Assembly (NCBI GenBank): GCA_947623615.1
Contig: CANQHH010000032.1
Location: 1 to 10,008, forward strand
Reading direction: 5' to 3'
Length of the DNA stretch: 10,008 nt
Origin: an uncultured Clostridia bacterium
GTDB taxonomy: Bacteria > Bacillota > Clostridia > TANB77 > CAG-508
The notes under the pieces were generated by a model. That model was given only the letters and a program-made list of their open reading frames with translations, did no database searches and had not been told where the DNA came from. A program made the position numbers and the translations under genes. Shown here in pieces: positions 6,777 through 10,008 of this stretch; positions within the stretch are counted from its first letter, which is position 1; every line of letters starts with the position of its first letter.

Positions 6777-8003
6777 AGAAAAGCTTTAATAATTTTGTCG
6801 CTAACTATAATATTAATCTATGTTTGTAATATTACATTACTCCCAGATTCAATAATACTAGCTCAGGGAGAAATACTTGATTTAAAAGCAATGTATGGCA
6901 TAACTATAAATGAAAAGAAAAAAGAACAAGGAAGTGTACAAGCATCTAGCAATATAAACAAAAATACTGTAAATGATGTGGGAAAATTGGACATAAACTT
7001 CAATTTGTTTGGAAAGATTCCTGTAAAAGAAATGTCTGTTAATGTTATTCCAAACACAAAAGTTATACCTATGGGGAAAGCAATAGGAATGAAATTGTAT
7101 ACAGATGGAGTTTTAGTAGTTGGAATGACAGAGATAAATGGTAAAAGCCCATGTGAAAATTGCGGTATACATGAGGGAGATAGGATTATAGAGATAAATA
7201 AAAATAAAATAAATGATACAAATGAACTTATAGAAACTGTAAGCAAAAGCAATGGAAGAGTATTAGAAATAAAATATGAATCAAATGAAGAAATAAAAAC
7301 TACAAACATAGAACCTGTAAAAAATGGAGATAATGAATATAAATTAGGATTATGGGTAAGAGATGCAACAGCCGGAGTAGGAACAATGACTTTTTATGAA
7401 CCAAGTACAGGGGCGTTTGCTACTCTTGGACATGGTATCGCAGACATTGATACAAGGCAATTAATAACCATTTCAAATGGGGAATTAGTAACGACAAATA
7501 TAGTGTCAATTGTAAAAGGAGAAAAGGGAAAACCAGGAGAAATAATAGGAACTATAGATAATTGTGTGAATTTAGGAGAGATAAATAAAAATACGGAATA
7601 TGGTGTATATGGCAAAATATCAAGTAGCTCTCGAATAAATGTACAAAATGAGCCTTTAGGTGAAATGGAGGTAGCGTTAAGAAAAGAAATAAAAACAGGT
7701 AAAGCACAGATTTTGTGTGAATTGGAAAATGGAAAGAGAGAAGAATATGAAATAGAAATACAAAAAATATATATAAATAATAACGAAAATAATAAAAGTA
7801 TGATAGTAAAAATTACAGACAAAAGACTTATTGACAAAACTGGTGGTATAATTCAAGGAATGAGTGGTGCTCCAATAATTCAAAATGGAAAATTTATAGG
7901 GGCTATAACGCATGTCATGGTGAATGATCCCACTACAGGCTATGCTGTTTTTGGAGATTTGATGGTTGAGCAGATGAAGGAGATGAATAATTCTATAAAA
8001 TAA
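6765..8003 (+). CDS. spoIVB: SpoIVB peptidase (S55 family), stage IV sporulation signalling protease
   Basis: In B. subtilis, SpoIVB is made in the forespore, exported to the space between the two membranes, and cuts SpoIVFA so that SpoIVFB can process pro-sigma-K. This 412-residue copy is close to the usual length (about 425). It has an N-terminal membrane segment (about 6-26), a linker, a PDZ domain (about 103-180) and the S55 domain. The catalytic residues appear as His223 (LGHGI), Asp352 (ITDKRL) and Ser367 (GMSGAP); the 15-residue Asp-Ser spacing agrees with the known enzyme. The end of the domain, ITHVMVNDPTTGYAVF, is highly characteristic. The ribosome site is AAAGGTGAGG just before the ATG. 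One odd point is a Cys-x-x-Cys (130-133) in the PDZ region. The start codon lies in a hairpin. Presence of this gene implies an endospore former. Confidence 0.95.
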   Translation: MNFFRKALIILSLTIILIYVCNITLLPDSIILAQGEILDLKAMYGITINEKKKEQGSVQASSNINKNTVNDVGKLDINFNLFGKIPVKEMSVNVIPNTKVIPMGKAIGMKLYTDGVLVVGMTEINGKSPCENCGIHEGDRIIEINKNKINDTNELIETVSKSNGRVLEIKYESNEEIKTTNIEPVKNGDNEYKLGLWVRDATAGVGTMTFYEPSTGAFATLGHGIADIDTRQLITISNGELVTTNIVSIVKGEKGKPGEIIGTIDNCVNLGEINKNTEYGVYGKISSSSRINVQNEPLGEMEVALRKEIKTGKAQILCELENGKREEYEIEIQKIYINNNENNKSMIVKITDKRLIDKTGGIIQGMSGAPIIQNGKFIGAITHVMVNDPTTGYAVFGDLMVEQMKEMNNSIK

Positions 8004-8046
8004 AAAGAAAATATTTGATAATATAGATTTATAAAAAAATATATAG

Positions 8047-8052
8047 TATAAT
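8047..8052 (+). promoter_or_regulatory. Possible -10 element upstream of the transglutaminase-like gene
   Basis: A perfect TATAAT at 8047-8052 lies 30 bases before the ATG at 8083, in a 79-base gap. No good -35 stands at 16-18 bases; TTGATA at 8015-8020 is 26 bases away. The AGGAG ribosome site (8072-8076) would fall about 13-15 bases after a start at about 8059. In such AT-rich DNA the match alone is weak evidence. Confidence 0.28.
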
Positions 8053-8082
8053 ATAAGTATAGTGTTTTTTTAGGAGATTAGT

Positions 8083-9234
8083 ATGAGTAATTATAATTTT
8101 GTAAAAAGTGATAAAGGTGCTTCTGTAATAAAAGGTATATTGATAATAATTATTATAGGTTTATTATGCTATTTAGGATATAAAGGATATCATATTTTGA
8201 ATGACCTTGGAATTATTGGAGATGATGACTATAATCCAATAGATATAGGAACTTCAGCTAATGTGAATAATCAAGTGGAAAAAAATGTATCTAATAAAGA
8301 GCAAAATGTTGAGGCAATTAAACCATTATTAGATAGTGATTATGGATTACCAGAAGTTTCAAGTTCAGTACGTCATTATTATTATGAGCAATTGGACGAT
8401 AATGCAAAGATAATATATAAAGGTTTAGAAAATAACATAAATAATATGAAATCAGGAAATTATAAAATAGAGTTTGGAAGGCAGTTTAATGATTTACTAA
8501 AAACAGATGGTGGAGAAGAAAAGTTAAATATGTCTTTTCAATCGGCATGGAATGCTTTTTCTTATGATTATGTTGACGTGTTTTATATAGATGTAACAAA
8601 ACTTATAATGGTTACGCAAACACTATCGTTAGGTAGTTTGTCGAGTCATAAGGTAGAATTATCTTCAGGAAGTAATCCTAATTATTATGGAGAGGGAATT
8701 GTTTCTTATGATGATTTGAAATCAAGAGTAAAATTAGTTTCTGATACAAGAAATAAAATTATAGAACAGTTACAAGGATATTCGCAATATGAGCAAATTA
8801 TGTATTTGCATGATTGGATGATAAATAATTTTGAATATGCGGCAACAGAAACACAAGCAGATGTCCATAATATTTATGGCGCATTTACAAATAAAAAAAT
8901 AGTTTGTGAAGGATATGCAAGAACATTTAAATATATATTAGATGGATTAGGAATTGATTGTGTATTAATTTCTGGAAGTGCGACAAATTCAAATGAAGAA
9001 ACAGAATCTCATGCATGGGACTATGTTAAATTAGATGGTAAATGGTATGCTATAGATGTTACATGGGATGATCCTATTATTGCGAATAAAGGAAGTTTGA
9101 GTGATGAAATAAAAAGAAAATATTTTCTAAAAGGATCAAATGACTTTTTCTATAATCATAAAGAAAATGGATACATATCAGAAAACAGTATGGAGTTTAA
9201 ATTTCCTACAATAGAGAGGGAGAGCTATAAATGA
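8083..9234 (+). CDS. Membrane-anchored transglutaminase-fold (cysteine protease-like) protein
   Basis: This 383-residue protein has a short N-terminus (SDKGASVIK), a hydrophobic helix at about residues 18-33 and an outer region. Its C-terminal half is a transglutaminase-like core: YLHDWMINNFEY (241-252), then Cys275 in VCEGYA, His310 in ESHAWDYV, and Asp325 in AIDVTWDDP, in the order and spacing of the family's Cys-His-Asp triad. Such proteins may crosslink, cleave or bind proteins or the cell wall outside the membrane; the substrate here is unknown. Residues 40-90 form a low-complexity linker and 95-230 an unrecognised domain. The AGGAG site at 8072-8076 is six bases before the ATG. Its stop overlaps the start of rsmE by four bases (ATGA), so the two are translated together. 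All triad residues are present, so activity is plausible. Confidence 0.88.
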   Translation: MSNYNFVKSDKGASVIKGILIIIIIGLLCYLGYKGYHILNDLGIIGDDDYNPIDIGTSANVNNQVEKNVSNKEQNVEAIKPLLDSDYGLPEVSSSVRHYYYEQLDDNAKIIYKGLENNINNMKSGNYKIEFGRQFNDLLKTDGGEEKLNMSFQSAWNAFSYDYVDVFYIDVTKLIMVTQTLSLGSLSSHKVELSSGSNPNYYGEGIVSYDDLKSRVKLVSDTRNKIIEQLQGYSQYEQIMYLHDWMINNFEYAATETQADVHNIYGAFTNKKIVCEGYARTFKYILDGLGIDCVLISGSATNSNEETESHAWDYVKLDGKWYAIDVTWDDPIIANKGSLSDEIKRKYFLKGSNDFFYNHKENGYISENSMEFKFPTIERESYK

Positions 9235-9980
9235 CAAAGGTATTTGTAGAAAGCAACCAGATTTTAGATGATAAAATTGAAATAGTTGGAGAAGATGTAA
9301 AACATATATCAAATGTGCTAAGATTAAAATGTGGGGAAGACATAATTGTATGTGATAAGCAGAATGAAATAAGCTATAATACGCAAATATCAGAAATTAG
9401 TAAAGAAAAAATAATTTGTAAAATAGTGAATATCATAGAAGATACAAATGAGAGTAATGTTAATGTAACAATATTTCAAGGATTGCCTAAAGCAGATAAA
9501 ATGGAATACATTATTCAAAAAGCTACAGAGTTAGGAGCAAAAGAAATAATACCAGTTGCAATGAGAAGAAGTGTTGTTAAAATTGATAAAAAAGATGAAA
9601 ATAAAAAAATATTAAGATGGCAAAAAATTGCTCAAAGTGCAGCAGAGCAATCTGGTAGAGACATGATACCTAAAATAGAAACTGTGCAAAATATAAAACA
9701 GGTAATGGAAGAAATTGAAAAATATGATGTTTTTCTAATTGCTTATGAAAATGAGAAGACTATTTCTATAAAAAATATTTTGCAAGATATAGCTTTGGAA
9801 AGAGGTAAAATAGATATAGGTGTATTAATAGGACCAGAAGGTGGAATAGATAAAGAAGAAATAGAGCAATTAATGGTAAAAGATAAGGTAAAAATCGTTT
9901 CTTTAGGGAAAAGAATTTTAAGAACAGAAACAGCTTCATTGTTTATATTAAGCAATATTATGTATGAATATGATATGTAG
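9231..9980 (+). CDS. rsmE: 16S rRNA (uracil-1498-N3)-methyltransferase RsmE
   Basis: RsmE transfers a methyl group from S-adenosylmethionine to N3 of U1498 in 16S rRNA of the small ribosomal subunit; it is a SPOUT enzyme that works as a knotted dimer. The 249-residue length is typical. Visible family features are the N-terminal PUA-like part with HISNVLRLK (25-33), QGLPKADKMEYIIQKATELG (83-102), RSVVK (113-117), QKIAQSAAEQSGRDMIPKI (131-149), GPEGGIDKEEI (201-211) and SLGKRILRTETA (224-235), the last two forming the cofactor-binding knot. The start overlaps the previous stop as ATGA; GGGAG at 9218-9222 lies eight bases upstream. The gene is complete. It is a housekeeping gene often placed in mixed operons, so its link to the neighbours is probably only co-transcription. 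Confidence 0.96.
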   Translation: MTKVFVESNQILDDKIEIVGEDVKHISNVLRLKCGEDIIVCDKQNEISYNTQISEISKEKIICKIVNIIEDTNESNVNVTIFQGLPKADKMEYIIQKATELGAKEIIPVAMRRSVVKIDKKDENKKILRWQKIAQSAAEQSGRDMIPKIETVQNIKQVMEEIEKYDVFLIAYENEKTISIKNILQDIALERGKIDIGVLIGPEGGIDKEEIEQLMVKDKVKIVSLGKRILRTETASLFILSNIMYEYDM

Positions 9981-10008
9981 AAAATATTTTAAAAAGTTTG
10001 CAATAAGG
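9981..10008 (+). other. Window end: likely leader of a further gene
   Basis: The 28 bases after the rsmE stop hold no hairpin with a T run, so no terminator is seen. They end AATAAGG, which may be the first part of a ribosome binding site, suggesting that the operon continues beyond the window. Confidence 0.35.

Noticed and set aside
6863..7309. 148-codon open frame on the minus strand, opposite spoIVB (and a similar one at 7394-7837)
   Set aside because: They lie fully antisense to a clear spoIVB coding region, have no ribosome site, and give Ser/Phe/Ile-rich low-quality protein expected from reversed AT-rich codons.
1..10008. tRNA, rRNA, CRISPR array, insertion sequence or phage attachment site
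   Set aside because: No cloverleaf, regularly spaced direct repeats, transposase or terminal repeats were seen; the only repeated DNA is the shared 5' end of paralogous genes.

Overview
The window is AT-rich, single-stranded in gene orientation (everything real is on +), with strong AGGAGG-type ribosome binding sites and short intergenic gaps. A recognisable spoIVB gene points to an endospore-forming Firmicute. Low GC, gene style and gene content suggest an uncultured Clostridia (gut or rumen type), but no marker here fixes the genus.

Layout. Positions 1-1068 hold the 3' part of a GspF/TadC-type inner-membrane platform protein of a type II/IV-pilus or Tad-like secretion machine; its start lies before the window. 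Positions 1093-4846 hold six small membrane-anchored proteins in a row. Four share an almost identical N-terminus (MENASKAL or the variant MENAVEAL) followed directly by a hydrophobic helix and a variable extracytoplasmic domain, so they look like paralogous pilin or pseudopilin subunits. The third protein in the row (2453-2939) has a different N-terminus but the same kind of domain, and its reading frame is broken near 2770-2775. The sixth (4244-4846) is a TadE/TadF-like single-pass protein of unknown family. Positions 4996-6705 hold a 569-residue single-pass exoprotein, possibly a large tip or minor subunit.

The downstream part holds spoIVB (6765-8003), the S55 serine peptidase that signals across the forespore membranes; a membrane-anchored transglutaminase-fold protein (8083-9234); and rsmE (9231-9980), the 16S rRNA m3U1498 methyltransferase, which overlaps the preceding stop by four bases. 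The last 28 bases end in a possible ribosome binding site for a gene beyond the window.

How it may fit together. The platform protein and the series of pilin-like proteins are best read as one operon building a filament or pseudopilus on the cell surface. A 15-bp hairpin followed by a T run sits exactly over the spoIVB start codon. It could end the pilus transcript, gate spoIVB expression, or both. Whether the filament has any tie to sporulation is inference from adjacency only. The most notable observations are the MENASKAL pilin-like set without a canonical prepilin cleavage motif, the frameshifted member, and the start-codon hairpin of spoIVB.
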